This document shows positions 10,693-18,629 of a stretch of DNA of 64,000 nucleotides, piece by piece. Within the stretch, counting starts at the first letter, position 1, and each line of letters starts with the position of its first letter. The stretch spans positions 2,544,001-2,608,000 of the forward strand of contig NZ_CP113431.1 in the NCBI RefSeq assembly GCF_030506255.1, given 5' to 3'. Below the pieces are notes generated by a model, which worked only from the letters and a program-made list of their open reading frames with translations, made no database searches and was not told the origin of the DNA. The position numbers and the translations under genes are program-made. The stretch comes from Nocardioides sp. Arc9.136 (lineage in GTDB: Bacteria; Actinomycetota; Actinomycetes; Propionibacteriales; Nocardioidaceae).

Positions 10693-11841
10693 TCAACCAC
10701 CGTGCAGGGTGACGACGGTGACCTCGGGCGCGGCGCCGGTGCGGACCGGCGGGCCGGAGGTGCCGACCCCACGCGAGGTGACGACCGTGACGCCGTCGAC
10801 CCGGTCGACGCCGGCGGTCGTCGGCTGCTGCAGCGGCACCAGCCAGCCGAACGGCCAGATCTGCCCGCCGTGGGTGTGCCCCGAGAGCTGCAGGTCGACG
10901 CCGGCACCGGCGACGAGCTGCCGCGGCTCGTGCGCGACGTACACGACGTAGTCGTCGGGGCGGGTGCCCCCGAGCGCGGTGGCCGGGTCCGGCTCGAGGG
11001 CGCCGGTCCCGATCTCGTCGTGGACGCCGGCCACGACGAGGGGGTCTCCCCCGCGGGTCAGCACCACGCGCTCGTTGCGCAGGACGTCGATGCCGAGCCG
11101 GTCGAGGCGGTCGAGGTACGCCGGCGCGTCGCCGGACTCGATCTCGTGGTTGCCCGAGACCGCGAGCACGCCGAGGGGCGCCTGCAGGTCCGCGAGCGGG
11201 TCGAGGTCCGGACCGGTCCAGCGCTCGCGGCCGTCGACGAGGTCCCCGCCGAGGACCACGAGGTCGGGCCGCTGCTCGTTGACCAGGTCGACGACCCGGC
11301 GGGTCCAGGCCTCGCCGTGGACGACGCCGACGTGGAGGTCGGTGAGCAGCACGATGCGCGCGCCGTCCCACCCGGCGGGCACCGCCGCCGAGCCGATGTC
11401 GTACGACGTGGCCCGCGGCCGCTGCGCCACGACGGCGCCCACGGCCATGACGACCAGGGCGAGGACGACGACGAGCGGGGTGCCGACGCGCAGCAGCCGC
11501 TCCCGGCCGGCGGGCCGGCGCAGCAGCCGCAGCACGAGCGCGGCGACGGCGAGCAGCGCACAGCCGAGGGTGAGGTACCAGGCGAGCCCGAGCCAGGCCA
11601 AGCCCACCCACAGCACCGGCCGCAGCGGCGCGGGGTCGAGCGTGCGGTAGGCGAGGTTCGTCGCGGCGTACAGCAGCAGGCCCCCGACGACCACGGCGAG
11701 CGAGGTGCGGCGCGCCCAGCGGGGCGCGCCGGTGACGACCGCGAGCCTGCGGTGGAGCCAGCGGGCCCACCACCCGACCAGCGCGAGGAGCAGGAGGAGG
11801 GCCAGGACGCCGAGGACCTGGCCCACCCACGAGTCCTGCAC
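10693..11841 (-). CDS. Membrane-anchored metallophosphoesterase
   Basis: Predicted calcineurin-like phosphoesterase with about four N-terminal membrane helices (roughly residues 5-145), then a soluble catalytic domain. The metal-site motifs are complete: LLTDLHVG (DxH), LGGDLVDG (GD), VSGNHE (GNHE), VAHEPRQL and [13 protein letters not shown] (GHTH). This resembles the YkuE-type subgroup; the substrate is unknown. I chose the GTG at 11841, 13 bp after the pdxS stop. The frame is open upstream into pdxS, so a different nearby start is possible. It separates pdxS from pdxT and is probably cotranscribed with both. Confidence 0.85.
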   Translation of the reverse strand: MQDSWVGQVLGVLALLLLLALVGWWARWLHRRLAVVTGAPRWARRTSLAVVVGGLLLYAATNLAYRTLDPAPLRPVLWVGLAWLGLAWYLTLGCALLAVAALVLRLLRRPAGRERLLRVGTPLVVVLALVVMAVGAVVAQRPRATSYDIGSAAVPAGWDGARIVLLTDLHVGVVHGEAWTRRVVDLVNEQRPDLVVLGGDLVDGRERWTGPDLDPLADLQAPLGVLAVSGNHEIESGDAPAYLDRLDRLGIDVLRNERVVLTRGGDPLVVAGVHDEIGTGALEPDPATALGGTRPDDYVVYVAHEPRQLVAGAGVDLQLSGHTHGGQIWPFGWLVPLQQPTTAGVDRVDGVTVVTSRGVGTSGPPVRTGAAPEVTVVTLHGG

Positions 11842-11854
11842 GTCGGTCAGCTGG

Positions 11855-12757
11855 TCACCAGCCGCGCTCGGCGAGGCGGTGGGGCTGCGGGATCTCCTCG
11901 ACGTTGATGCCGACCATGGCCTCGCCAAGCCCGCGCGAGACCTTCGCGACCACGTCGGGGTCGTCGTGGAACGTCGTGGCCTTGACGATCGCCTCGGCAC
12001 GCTGCGCGGGGTTGCCGGACTTGAAGATCCCCGACCCCACGAACACGCCCTCGGCGCCCAGCTGCATCATCATCGCCGCGTCCGCCGGGGTCGCGATGCC
12101 GCCGGCGGTGAAGAGCACGACCGGCAGCTTGCCGGACTCGGCGACCTCCTTGACCAGGTCGTACGGCGCCTGCAGCTCCTTGGCCGCAACGTAGAGCTCG
12201 TCGCCCTCCAGCGCCGCCAGCCGGCGGATCTCCCCGCGGATCGTGCGCATGTGGGTCACCGCGTTGGACACGTCGCCGGTGCCGGCCTCGCCCTTGGAGC
12301 GGATCATCGCCGCGCCCTCGGTGATCCGCCGCAGCGCCTCGCCCAGGTTCGTCGCGCCGCACACGAACGGCACCGTGAAGGCCCACTTGTCGATGTGGTG
12401 GGCGTAGTCGGCCGGGGTCAGCACCTCGGACTCGTCCACGTAGTCCACGCCGAGCGCCTGCAACACCTGCGCCTCGGCGAAGTGACCGATCCGCGCCTTG
12501 GCCATCACCGGGATCGAGACGGCCTCGACGATCCCGTCGATCATGTCCGGGTCGCTCATCCGCGACACGCCGCCCTGGGCACGGATGTCGGCGGGCACCC
12601 GTTCGAGCGCCATCACCGCGACGGCCCCGGCGTCCTCGGCGATCTTCGCCTGGTCGGGGGTGACGACGTCCATGATGACGCCGCCCTTGAGCATCTCGGC
12701 CATGCCTCGCTTGACGCGGGTGGTGCCGGTGCTCGGGGTGCTGGTGCTCTCGCTCAT
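11855..12757 (-). CDS. pdxS: Pyridoxal 5'-phosphate synthase lyase subunit PdxS
   Basis: Condenses ribose 5-phosphate, glyceraldehyde 3-phosphate and ammonia into PLP. The 300-residue barrel shows [20 protein letters not shown], the first catalytic Lys in [10 protein letters not shown], the second in [13 protein letters not shown], and [20 protein letters not shown]. The ATG is preceded by TACGCT and 6 nt, so the mRNA may be leaderless. It heads a pdxS, metallophosphoesterase, pdxT series. Identity is certain from conserved segments. Confidence 0.97.
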   Translation of the reverse strand: MSESTSTPSTGTTRVKRGMAEMLKGGVIMDVVTPDQAKIAEDAGAVAVMALERVPADIRAQGGVSRMSDPDMIDGIVEAVSIPVMAKARIGHFAEAQVLQALGVDYVDESEVLTPADYAHHIDKWAFTVPFVCGATNLGEALRRITEGAAMIRSKGEAGTGDVSNAVTHMRTIRGEIRRLAALEGDELYVAAKELQAPYDLVKEVAESGKLPVVLFTAGGIATPADAAMMMQLGAEGVFVGSGIFKSGNPAQRAEAIVKATTFHDDPDVVAKVSRGLGEAMVGINVEEIPQPHRLAERGW

Positions 12758-12776
12758 GGCCCGAGCGTAGGCGGAT

Positions 12777-13409
12777 TTACCCGGCGGACGGATTCGGGTC
12801 CGTCACGGCCGCGAGCGCCTGCTGGCGCACCACCCAGATCCGCTGCACGACCGTGACGGTCGAGGCGATGGCGAGGGCCCACAGCGCGACGTGCATCAGG
12901 ACCGGCAGGTCGAAGATCGCTCCGAGACCGGTCATCACCAGGATCGCCACGAGCCGGTCGGCGCGCTCGGCGATGCCCACCTTGGCGGTGTAGCCGAGGC
13001 CCTCCGCGCGGGCCCGGGCGTAGGAGGTCACGCTGCCCATCACCAGGCAGACCAGCGACAGCACGAGGTAGAGCCGGCTGTCGCCCTCCCACGCGAAGTA
13101 GAGGGCGAGACCGGCGAAGATGGCGCCGTCGCCGATCCGGTCGAGCGTGGAGTCGAGGAACGCCCCGAAGCTGCTCGAGCGGCCGGTCGTGCGCGCCATG
13201 TAGCCGTCGACGAGGTCGCTGAAGACGAAGGCGGTGATGACGAGCGTGCCGATGAGGAGCTCGCCCTGCGGGTAGAACACGAGCGCGCCGGCGCACACCC
13301 CGATCGTCCCGACGAGGGTCACGACGTCGGCGCTGACGCCGAGCCTGATGAGCAGGTGGGCGACGGGGGCGACGACCTTCGTCCAGAAGGCACGGAAACG
13401 ATCCAGCAT
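12777..13409 (-). CDS. pgsA: CDP-alcohol phosphatidyltransferase, likely phosphatidylinositol-phosphate synthase
   Basis: Integral membrane enzyme expected to join CDP-diacylglycerol and inositol phosphate, the first step toward phosphatidylinositol in actinobacteria. The 210 residues hold about six helices and the family signature D-x2-DG-x2-AR-x8-G-x3-D-x3-D, read here as DLVDGYMAR then GAFLDSTLD. The neighbours (HIT protein, thrS on one side, pdxS on the other) match the mycobacterial pgsA1 locus. That supports the inositol substrate over glycerol phosphate. The acyltransferase and PimA genes that follow pgsA1 in mycobacteria are missing here. Confidence 0.88.
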   Translation of the reverse strand: MLDRFRAFWTKVVAPVAHLLIRLGVSADVVTLVGTIGVCAGALVFYPQGELLIGTLVITAFVFSDLVDGYMARTTGRSSSFGAFLDSTLDRIGDGAIFAGLALYFAWEGDSRLYLVLSLVCLVMGSVTSYARARAEGLGYTAKVGIAERADRLVAILVMTGLGAIFDLPVLMHVALWALAIASTVTVVQRIWVVRQQALAAVTDPNPSAG

Positions 13410-13421
13410 GGCGGGAGCAGG

Positions 13422-14204
13422 CTAGCGGTCGAGCAGCCGCGAGCAGACTTCGGCGACCGCGGTGGGCGGCCCGGCGACGTACCAGTCCTTCCCGGCGACC
13501 TCCACGTGCCGGGTCACTCCCCCGACTCCGCGGATGATCGCGGCGCCGGGCAGCTCGTCCCACGGCGCCACGGAGTGCTGGAAGACCAGGCCGATGCGCC
13601 CGGTCGCCACGCCGACCTGGTCCATGCTCATCGACCCCAGCCACCGCAGCGCGGCCGCACCGCCCGCGGCGCGGCGCCAGGCGGCGCCGACCTCGCCCTC
13701 GAGGAAGGGCGGGTGGAGGTACGTCGCCACGCCGATCTCCGTGAGCGGCCGGTCGGCCAGCGGGGCCAGCGGCCCGCCGTCGCACGTGCTCGGCAGCCCC
13801 GGCCCGCCGACGTACGTCGCGTCGCCCAGGGGGTCGTGGACCGCCCCGACGAGCAGGTCCTCGGTGTCGCGGAGGCCGACGGCCGAGCACCACCACGGCA
13901 GGTCGTTGACGAAGTTGTAGGTGCCGTCGACGGGGTCGACGACCCAGGAGCGGCCGTTCGTGCCGGCCGCGACGTGCCCGTGCTCCTCGCCCAGCACCGC
14001 GTCGCCGGGCCGCTCGGCGCGCAGCCGCCCGGTGACCAGCTCCTCCGCGGCCCGGTCCGCCGCGGTGACGACGTCGGAGATCGACGTCTTGTAGTCGGTC
14101 TCGAGGCCCTCGGACCGCATCCGCCGGGCGAGGGTCCCGGCCGCGCGCACCAGGTCCGCGGCCAGGCGGGCGTCCTCGGCGAGGTCGGGCGCGGGGTCGC
14201 TCAC
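13422..14204 (-). CDS. Inositol monophosphatase family protein
   Basis: Mg-dependent phosphatase of the IMPase/SuhB/HisN family. The 260 residues show the metal ligands in LGEEHG, WVVDPVDGTYNFVNDLPWW and SVAPWDELPGAAII. The GTG start overlaps the HIT stop (GTGA), and the PI-phosphate synthase begins 12 bp further on, so the three genes are coupled. Inositol 1-phosphate is an attractive substrate given that neighbour, but histidinol phosphate, fructose 1,6-bisphosphate or NADP cannot be excluded from sequence alone. Confidence 0.88.
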   Translation of the reverse strand: MSDPAPDLAEDARLAADLVRAAGTLARRMRSEGLETDYKTSISDVVTAADRAAEELVTGRLRAERPGDAVLGEEHGHVAAGTNGRSWVVDPVDGTYNFVNDLPWWCSAVGLRDTEDLLVGAVHDPLGDATYVGGPGLPSTCDGGPLAPLADRPLTEIGVATYLHPPFLEGEVGAAWRRAAGGAAALRWLGSMSMDQVGVATGRIGLVFQHSVAPWDELPGAAIIRGVGGVTRHVEVAGKDWYVAGPPTAVAEVCSRLLDR

Positions 14205-14767
14205 GCGCCCGTCCCGCCCGGCCAGGCCTCCGCGAGCATCGCTCGGGTGTCCCCGAGCAGCTCGGGGAGCGTCTTGGTGCGGCCGATGATCGGCATGAAG
14301 TTCTGGTCGCCCGGCCAGCGCGGCACGACGTGCTGGTGGAGGTGCGCGGCGATGCCGGCACCGGCGATGTGGCCCTGGTTCATGCCGATGTTGAACCCTC
14401 CTGCGCCCGAGACCCGGCGGACCACGCGCATGGCGTCGCGGGTGAGGTCGGCGATCTCGGCCGCCTCCTCGTCGGTGGTCTCGGTGTAGTCGGCGATGTG
14501 GCGGTAGGGGCAGACCATCAGGTGCCCCGGCGCGTAGGGGTAGAGGTTGAGGACCACGAACGAGAGCCGTCCGCGGTGCACGACCAGGCCCTCGTCGTCG
14601 GCCAGCGACGGGATGCGGCAGAAGGGGCACTCGCCGGACGAGGCGTCCGCCGGCTTGTTCTCGCCGCGGATGTAGGCCATCCGGTGCGGCGTCCAGAGCC
14701 GGTCCAGCTCGTCGGTGCGGCCGACGCCGTCCTGGTGCAGCACGCCCTCGACGCTCCCCTCGCTCAC
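14201..14767 (-). CDS. HIT-domain protein, AP4A phosphorylase-like
   Basis: Histidine-triad nucleotide hydrolase or transferase. The 188 residues include a CPFCRI segment that may bind zinc, the VVLNLYPYAPGHLMVCPYRH core strand and the active-site triad HLHQHVVPRW. Its position next to PI-phosphate synthase and near thrS matches the mycobacterial HIT protein characterised as an Ap4A phosphorylase, so nucleotide-polyphosphate cleavage is likely. It starts with GTG inside the TetR stop (GTGA) and ends inside the IMPase-like start (GTGA). Confidence 0.88.
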   Translation of the reverse strand: MSEGSVEGVLHQDGVGRTDELDRLWTPHRMAYIRGENKPADASSGECPFCRIPSLADDEGLVVHRGRLSFVVLNLYPYAPGHLMVCPYRHIADYTETTDEEAAEIADLTRDAMRVVRRVSGAGGFNIGMNQGHIAGAGIAAHLHQHVVPRWPGDQNFMPIIGRTKTLPELLGDTRAMLAEAWPGGTGA

Positions 14768-15486
14768 GGCACGACCTCTCCCCGGGCGACCGCCGCGGCC
14801 AGCAGCTCCTCGACCGGCTGGCGCGGGTCGAGCTCGATGCCCAGCGCCCGGCCGTGACCCTCGAGGGTGAACCACACCGACCGGGTCACCAGCTCGACCA
14901 TCTTCGGTGCCGCCGGCACCCGTTCGGGGCGGGCGACCCAGCGGCGCACGGCTCCGAAGACCGCACCGACGAGCCCGAAGACCAACGGGTCGATCGCGGC
15001 GCGCTCGTCCTCGGAGACCTCCAGGCCCAGCAGCTCGACGGCGGTCGTGATCAGCTCGCAGACCTGGCCCGCGATCCGCTCCAGACCCTGCTGCAGCGGC
15101 CCGGTGACGTCGGCCTCCTGCTCGGCGACCCGGTGCAGGGCGGGGTGGGCGACGGCCCAGCCGACGTACGTCGCGACGATCCGCTCCACGATCTGCGGGA
15201 TCGTGCCGTCGAGGGTGACCGAGGGCAGCAGCTCGGCCCACAGCCCGTCGAGGATCTCGACCTGGACCGCACGGTCGAGGTCGCTGCGGTCGGCGAAGTG
15301 GCGGTAGACGACCGTCCGGTTCAGCCCCGCCCGCTCGGCGATCTGCTGCACGTGGAACTCCGCGCCCGGCTCGCCCGCCTCGATCACCGCGATGGCGGCG
15401 TCCAGGATCTGCTGGCGGCGCTGCTGGTTGTGCCGGTCCCAGCGCGCCTGGCGTCCGTCGGGACGCTCCTGCTCGCTGGACGACAT
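14764..15486 (-). CDS. TetR-family transcription regulator
   Basis: DNA-binding repressor with an N-terminal helix-turn-helix (RQQILDAAIAVIEAGEP, then IAERAGLNRTVVYRHFADRSDL) and a C-terminal ligand domain, 240 residues in all. I used the ATG opening MSSSEQERPDG. It is coupled to the HIT gene by a GTGA overlap, an unusual arrangement for a regulator and a core lipid/nucleotide operon. It faces a divergent 45-residue gene across 114 bp. The ligand and targets are unknown; autoregulation is possible but I see no clear operator. Confidence 0.88.
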   Translation of the reverse strand: MSSSEQERPDGRQARWDRHNQQRRQQILDAAIAVIEAGEPGAEFHVQQIAERAGLNRTVVYRHFADRSDLDRAVQVEILDGLWAELLPSVTLDGTIPQIVERIVATYVGWAVAHPALHRVAEQEADVTGPLQQGLERIAGQVCELITTAVELLGLEVSEDERAAIDPLVFGLVGAVFGAVRRWVARPERVPAAPKMVELVTRSVWFTLEGHGRALGIELDPRQPVEELLAAAVARGEVVP

Positions 15487-15600
15487 CCTCAGCCCCGTTT
15501 CTCCCTGAACCGTTGGTCGGCGGAGGCCAGGGTATCCGGGGGGAGAGGGGCGTAGGCTCACCGGACGGGGCCGCCCAGGCCCTCCACCAAGGGATACGCC

Positions 15601-15738
15601 ATGAGCGACAAGTCGCCGCGCCAAGGAATGTCGAAGAAGTCCGGCAAGTCGATCAAGGAGAAGCGGGGCGAGAAGCGCGCGAAGGCCGCCTCGGACACCG
15701 CGAGCTCCATGGACAAGTTCACCGAGAAGAAGCGCTGA
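15601..15738 (+). CDS. Small basic protein (45 residues), conserved in actinobacteria
   Basis: The ATG at 15601 opens MSDKSPRQGMSKKSGKSIKE and continues with KRGEKRAKA to a C-terminal FTEKKR, stop TGA at 15736-15738. About a third of the residues are Lys or Arg and it has no Cys or hydrophobic helix. From memory, similar short MSDKxPRQxMSKKSGKS proteins are widespread in actinobacteria with no known role; a nucleic-acid or ribosome association is a guess from composition. Its 3' end overlaps the convergent ferredoxin-reductase gene by 20 bp. AGGGATACGCC precedes the ATG. Confidence 0.8.
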   Translation: MSDKSPRQGMSKKSGKSIKEKRGEKRAKAASDTASSMDKFTEKKR

Positions 15739-17407
15739 GCCCCCGCCGGCCGCGACGGCCGGCGCTCATCACCGTCTCGACCATCTCGACGGGATCGGTC
15801 AGCTTCACGCGGGGACGGCCCGCGGCCTCGCCGCGGCGCCGCTCCTCGCGGTCGATCGCGCGCCAGCCGGCGAGGTCGACGACGTGCACGTCGCGCGCCG
15901 CGAGCAGGCGGCGCACGTCCTCGGTCGAGGTCACCCGCTCCTCGAGCAGCCCGGCGTCGAGGTCGTCGAGCAGGGCCTCGACGGCCTCCTGGGCGCACGC
16001 CTTGTTGGTGCCCAGGAAGCCGGTCGGACCGCGCTTGACCCAGCCGGCGACGTACGTCCCGGGCTCGACGCGGCCGTGCTCGTTCGGCACCGTCCCGGAC
16101 ACCGGCTCGTGCGGCAGCCCGGCGACGGGCCGGCCGCGGTAGCCGACCGAGCGCAGCACCATGCCGGCCTCCAGCACCTCGGTCTCGCCGGTCGCCTTCG
16201 CCCGTGGCACCCCGGCGGCGTCCGGCACCAGCTCGTTGCGGACCAGCTCGACGCCCTCGACGCGGTCGGACCCGAGCACGCGGGTCGGCGAGGCGAGGAA
16301 GCGGAGCACGATCCGCCGCCGTGAGGGGTCGGGGGTGCGGTGGGTGAGCTCGCGCAGCACGCGCGACCGCAGGTCGTCGCCCGCGGGACCCTCGGGCTCC
16401 GCCCCGTCCGCGTCGGCCCCGCCCGGGTCGACGACGACGTCGACGACGCCGGACCGGGCGAGCCCGGCGAGGCCCACCAGCTCGGGGGTCGTGAAGGACG
16501 CCTGGCCGGGCCCGCGGCGCCCGACCACGACGACCTCGCGGACGGCGCTGGCGCGCAGCGCCGCCAGCGCGTGGTCAGCGACGTCGGTGCGCGCGAGGTC
16601 GTCGGGGTCGGCGGTCAGGACGCGGGCGACGTCGAGCGCCACGTTGCCGTTGCCGATGACCACCACGCGCTCGTGGGAGAGGTCGACGGCGAGGTCGCGG
16701 TGGTCGGGGTGGCCGTTGTACCAACCGACCAGGGCCGTCGCCGAGCTCGAGCCGGGAAGGTCCTCCCCCGGCACCTCCAGCCGCCGGTCGGCCGACGCGC
16801 CGACGGTCCACACGACGGCGTCGTAGCGCTCGTCGAGCTCGGCGCGGGTGACGTCCCGGCCGACCTCGACGCCAAGAAGGTAGCGGAAGCCGGGCTGCTC
16901 CTCGATCGCCCGGAAGAGCCGCTCGGCCTCCTTGGTGTGCTGGTGGTCCGGGGCGACGCCGGCGCGGAGCAGGCCGTACGGCGTGGGCAGCCGGTCGAGC
17001 ACGTCCACGGTGACCTCGGGGTGCTGGAGCAGCTCGTCGGCCGTGTAGAGCCCGGCCGGCCCGGCACCGACCACGGCGACGCGGACCGGCCGGGACCGCC
17101 GGAGCCGGCGCTGCGGGGGGACCAGCGCCAGCGGGGTGCGGTCGGCGTGCGGGAACGCGTCGTAGTAGGCCGCGTTGAGCTCGCGAAACGGCTCCTGCTC
17201 GGGGGTCAGCGCGGTGTCCGGGACGACCGCCCCGACCGGGCACGCCGTGGTGCACGCACCGCAGCCCACGCACGAGCGCGGGTCGACGTACAGCATCTCG
17301 GCGGTCGCGAAACCGGGCTCCCCCGGCGCGGGGTGGATGCAGTTGACCGGGCAGGCGACGACGCACGAGGCGTCGGCGCAGCAGGACTGCGTGACGACGT
17401 ACGGCAC
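15719..17407 (-). CDS. Ferredoxin/ferredoxin-NADP reductase fusion (FprB-like)
   Basis: Electron-transfer flavoprotein of 562 residues. The N-terminus is a ferredoxin with Cys-rich sites around residues 9-23 (CCADASCVVACPVNC) and SCVGCGACTTACPVG. It is followed by an adrenodoxin-reductase-type module with FAD site VAVVGAGPAGLYTADEL, LRAGVAPDHQHTK, NADP site VVIGNGNVALDVARVL and the C-terminal YVAGWVKRGPTGFLGTNK. It lies 3 bp after the diiron oxygenase gene, so it most likely passes electrons from NADPH through its own clusters to that oxygenase. The resemblance is to mycobacterial FprB. Confidence 0.93.
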   Translation of the reverse strand: MPYVVTQSCCADASCVVACPVNCIHPAPGEPGFATAEMLYVDPRSCVGCGACTTACPVGAVVPDTALTPEQEPFRELNAAYYDAFPHADRTPLALVPPQRRLRRSRPVRVAVVGAGPAGLYTADELLQHPEVTVDVLDRLPTPYGLLRAGVAPDHQHTKEAERLFRAIEEQPGFRYLLGVEVGRDVTRAELDERYDAVVWTVGASADRRLEVPGEDLPGSSSATALVGWYNGHPDHRDLAVDLSHERVVVIGNGNVALDVARVLTADPDDLARTDVADHALAALRASAVREVVVVGRRGPGQASFTTPELVGLAGLARSGVVDVVVDPGGADADGAEPEGPAGDDLRSRVLRELTHRTPDPSRRRIVLRFLASPTRVLGSDRVEGVELVRNELVPDAAGVPRAKATGETEVLEAGMVLRSVGYRGRPVAGLPHEPVSGTVPNEHGRVEPGTYVAGWVKRGPTGFLGTNKACAQEAVEALLDDLDAGLLEERVTSTEDVRRLLAARDVHVVDLAGWRAIDREERRRGEAAGRPRVKLTDPVEMVETVMSAGRRGRRGLSASSR

Positions 17408-17410
17408 GGG

Positions 17411-18385
17411 TCAGGAGGCCGCGGAGGCGGGCTGGCTGCGGAACCGGGAGCTGCGGCCGTCGATGCCCATCAGCCGCCACAGGACGCGGGAGACCGGGTT
17501 CATCATGCCGGTGCGCTCGGCGAGCATCCGGACGTCGGCGAAGAGGTCGCGCAGGAACTTCCGCGACTCCTCGCGCCCCCACCAGACCTCGCGGACGACC
17601 GAGCGCGGGATGCCCATGTCGCGGCGCGCCTTGCGGCCCGGACGGAGGATCTGGTCGCAGAGCCAGCGCATGATCAGCGGCACGACGAGGCTCAGCACCA
17701 CCCGCTCGACGCGACCCAGGCGCGGGGCCCGGTGCTCGAGGTACTGGTGGGCGAACCCGATGTGGCGGGCCTCCTCGGCCACGTGGATCTGCATGATCCG
17801 CCGCAGCAGCGGGTGCATGTCGTCGCCGGCGCGCAGCACCGACTTCTGGACGTGGTCGATCGGCTCCTCGCCGGCGAGCACGCCGTAGAAGAACCCGAAC
17901 GGCGCCCACTTGGCGAACAGCGGCAGGAACGGCGCGACCGCGCGGAAGGTCCAGGTGCCGCCCGCGACGTCCTGCCCGGAGCGGTTCACGAACTCCTGGA
18001 ACATCTGGGTGTGGTGGCACTCCTCGGTCGCCTCGTGGGTGGAGTACCGGAACTCGGGGCTGCCGTTGCGCAGGCCGAAGGCGTAGTTCATCAGCCCGCT
18101 GATCAGGATCTGCTCGAACTGCAGGCCGACCTTGGTGATGTTGGCCTGGCGGTAGAGCCCGATCTCGACCTGTCGCTCGAGCGGCAGCGAGCGGTACCAC
18201 TCGTGGCGGCCGAGGACGTCGGTCGCCGGCAGCACCCACCGGCGGTCGGTCGGGTCCACGGCGTACGCGGGGTCGTCCCACGCGATGTCGAGGAACGCGT
18301 CGAAGTGCTGGTGCACCGACGCCTCCGACAGCGTGCGGAGCGTGTCGTCGTACGAGCTGGGGCGCTGGTCCGTCGTCGCGGTCAT
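17411..18385 (-). CDS. AurF-family diiron oxygenase
   Basis: Predicted non-haem diiron enzyme of 324 residues. Two carboxylate/His clusters expected for the metal site are visible, EATEECHH and HVAEEARH, with further Glu in QFEQILISGLMNYAF. The AurF family includes N-oxygenases that convert aryl-amines to nitro groups; the substrate here cannot be read. The adjoining ferredoxin-reductase fusion supplies a ready electron source. TAACCT lies 6 nt before the ATG, so the transcript is probably leaderless, and an AT-rich patch and a near-palindrome (GCGACGCGTGTCGC, 18431-18444) lie upstream. Confidence 0.85.
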   Translation of the reverse strand: MTATTDQRPSSYDDTLRTLSEASVHQHFDAFLDIAWDDPAYAVDPTDRRWVLPATDVLGRHEWYRSLPLERQVEIGLYRQANITKVGLQFEQILISGLMNYAFGLRNGSPEFRYSTHEATEECHHTQMFQEFVNRSGQDVAGGTWTFRAVAPFLPLFAKWAPFGFFYGVLAGEEPIDHVQKSVLRAGDDMHPLLRRIMQIHVAEEARHIGFAHQYLEHRAPRLGRVERVVLSLVVPLIMRWLCDQILRPGRKARRDMGIPRSVVREVWWGREESRKFLRDLFADVRMLAERTGMMNPVSRVLWRLMGIDGRSSRFRSQPASAAS

Positions 18386-18475
18386 GCGGCGAGGTTAGTG
18401 CGACACGACGTCCGATGTAAATAGGTGTGTGCGACGCGTGTCGCGGGTACTCCGGCTGGCTGGTCGCCGGGCCCG

Positions 18476-18549
18476 CTTGTAACGCGCCGTTCGGTGCTCT
18501 GTCGGCATGGTGCAACGGGCGGGTAGTGCTCCGAACAGCGCGTTACAAG
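18476..18549. repeat. Long inverted repeat between thrS and the diiron oxygenase gene
   Basis: CTTGTAACGCGCCGTTCGG at 18476-18494 is mirrored by CCGAACAGCGCGTTACAAG at 18531-18549 with one mismatch in 19 bp and a 36-bp spacer. It is separate from the thrS terminator hairpin and lies about 90 bp before the AurF-like start. It could be an operator, a mobile palindromic repeat or a second terminator; none is proven. Confidence 0.75.
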
Positions 18550-18559
18550 GCGCGCGACG

Positions 18560-18598
18560 CGCCGAGGCCCGCCCCAGGAGCTGGAGCGGGCCTCGGCG
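18560..18598 (-). terminator. Terminator hairpin after thrS
   Basis: A 13-bp perfect stem (CGCCGAGGCCCGC with GCGGGCCTCGGCG) closes a 13-nt loop that can itself pair (CCAG/CTGG). It begins about 30 bp after the thrS stop. There is no T-tract, which is usual for high-GC actinobacteria. Confidence 0.8.
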
Positions 18599-18629
18599 AA
18601 GAGCAGGCGGCGGTACGCCGCAGGGCGGG

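Noticed and set aside
14201..15241. Extended HIT protein of 346 residues
   Set aside because: The extension overlaps the TetR gene in another frame; the GTG at 14767 within GTGA gives the family-size protein.
15486..15600. TetR operator between the regulator and the 45-residue gene
   Set aside because: No palindrome of convincing length seen.
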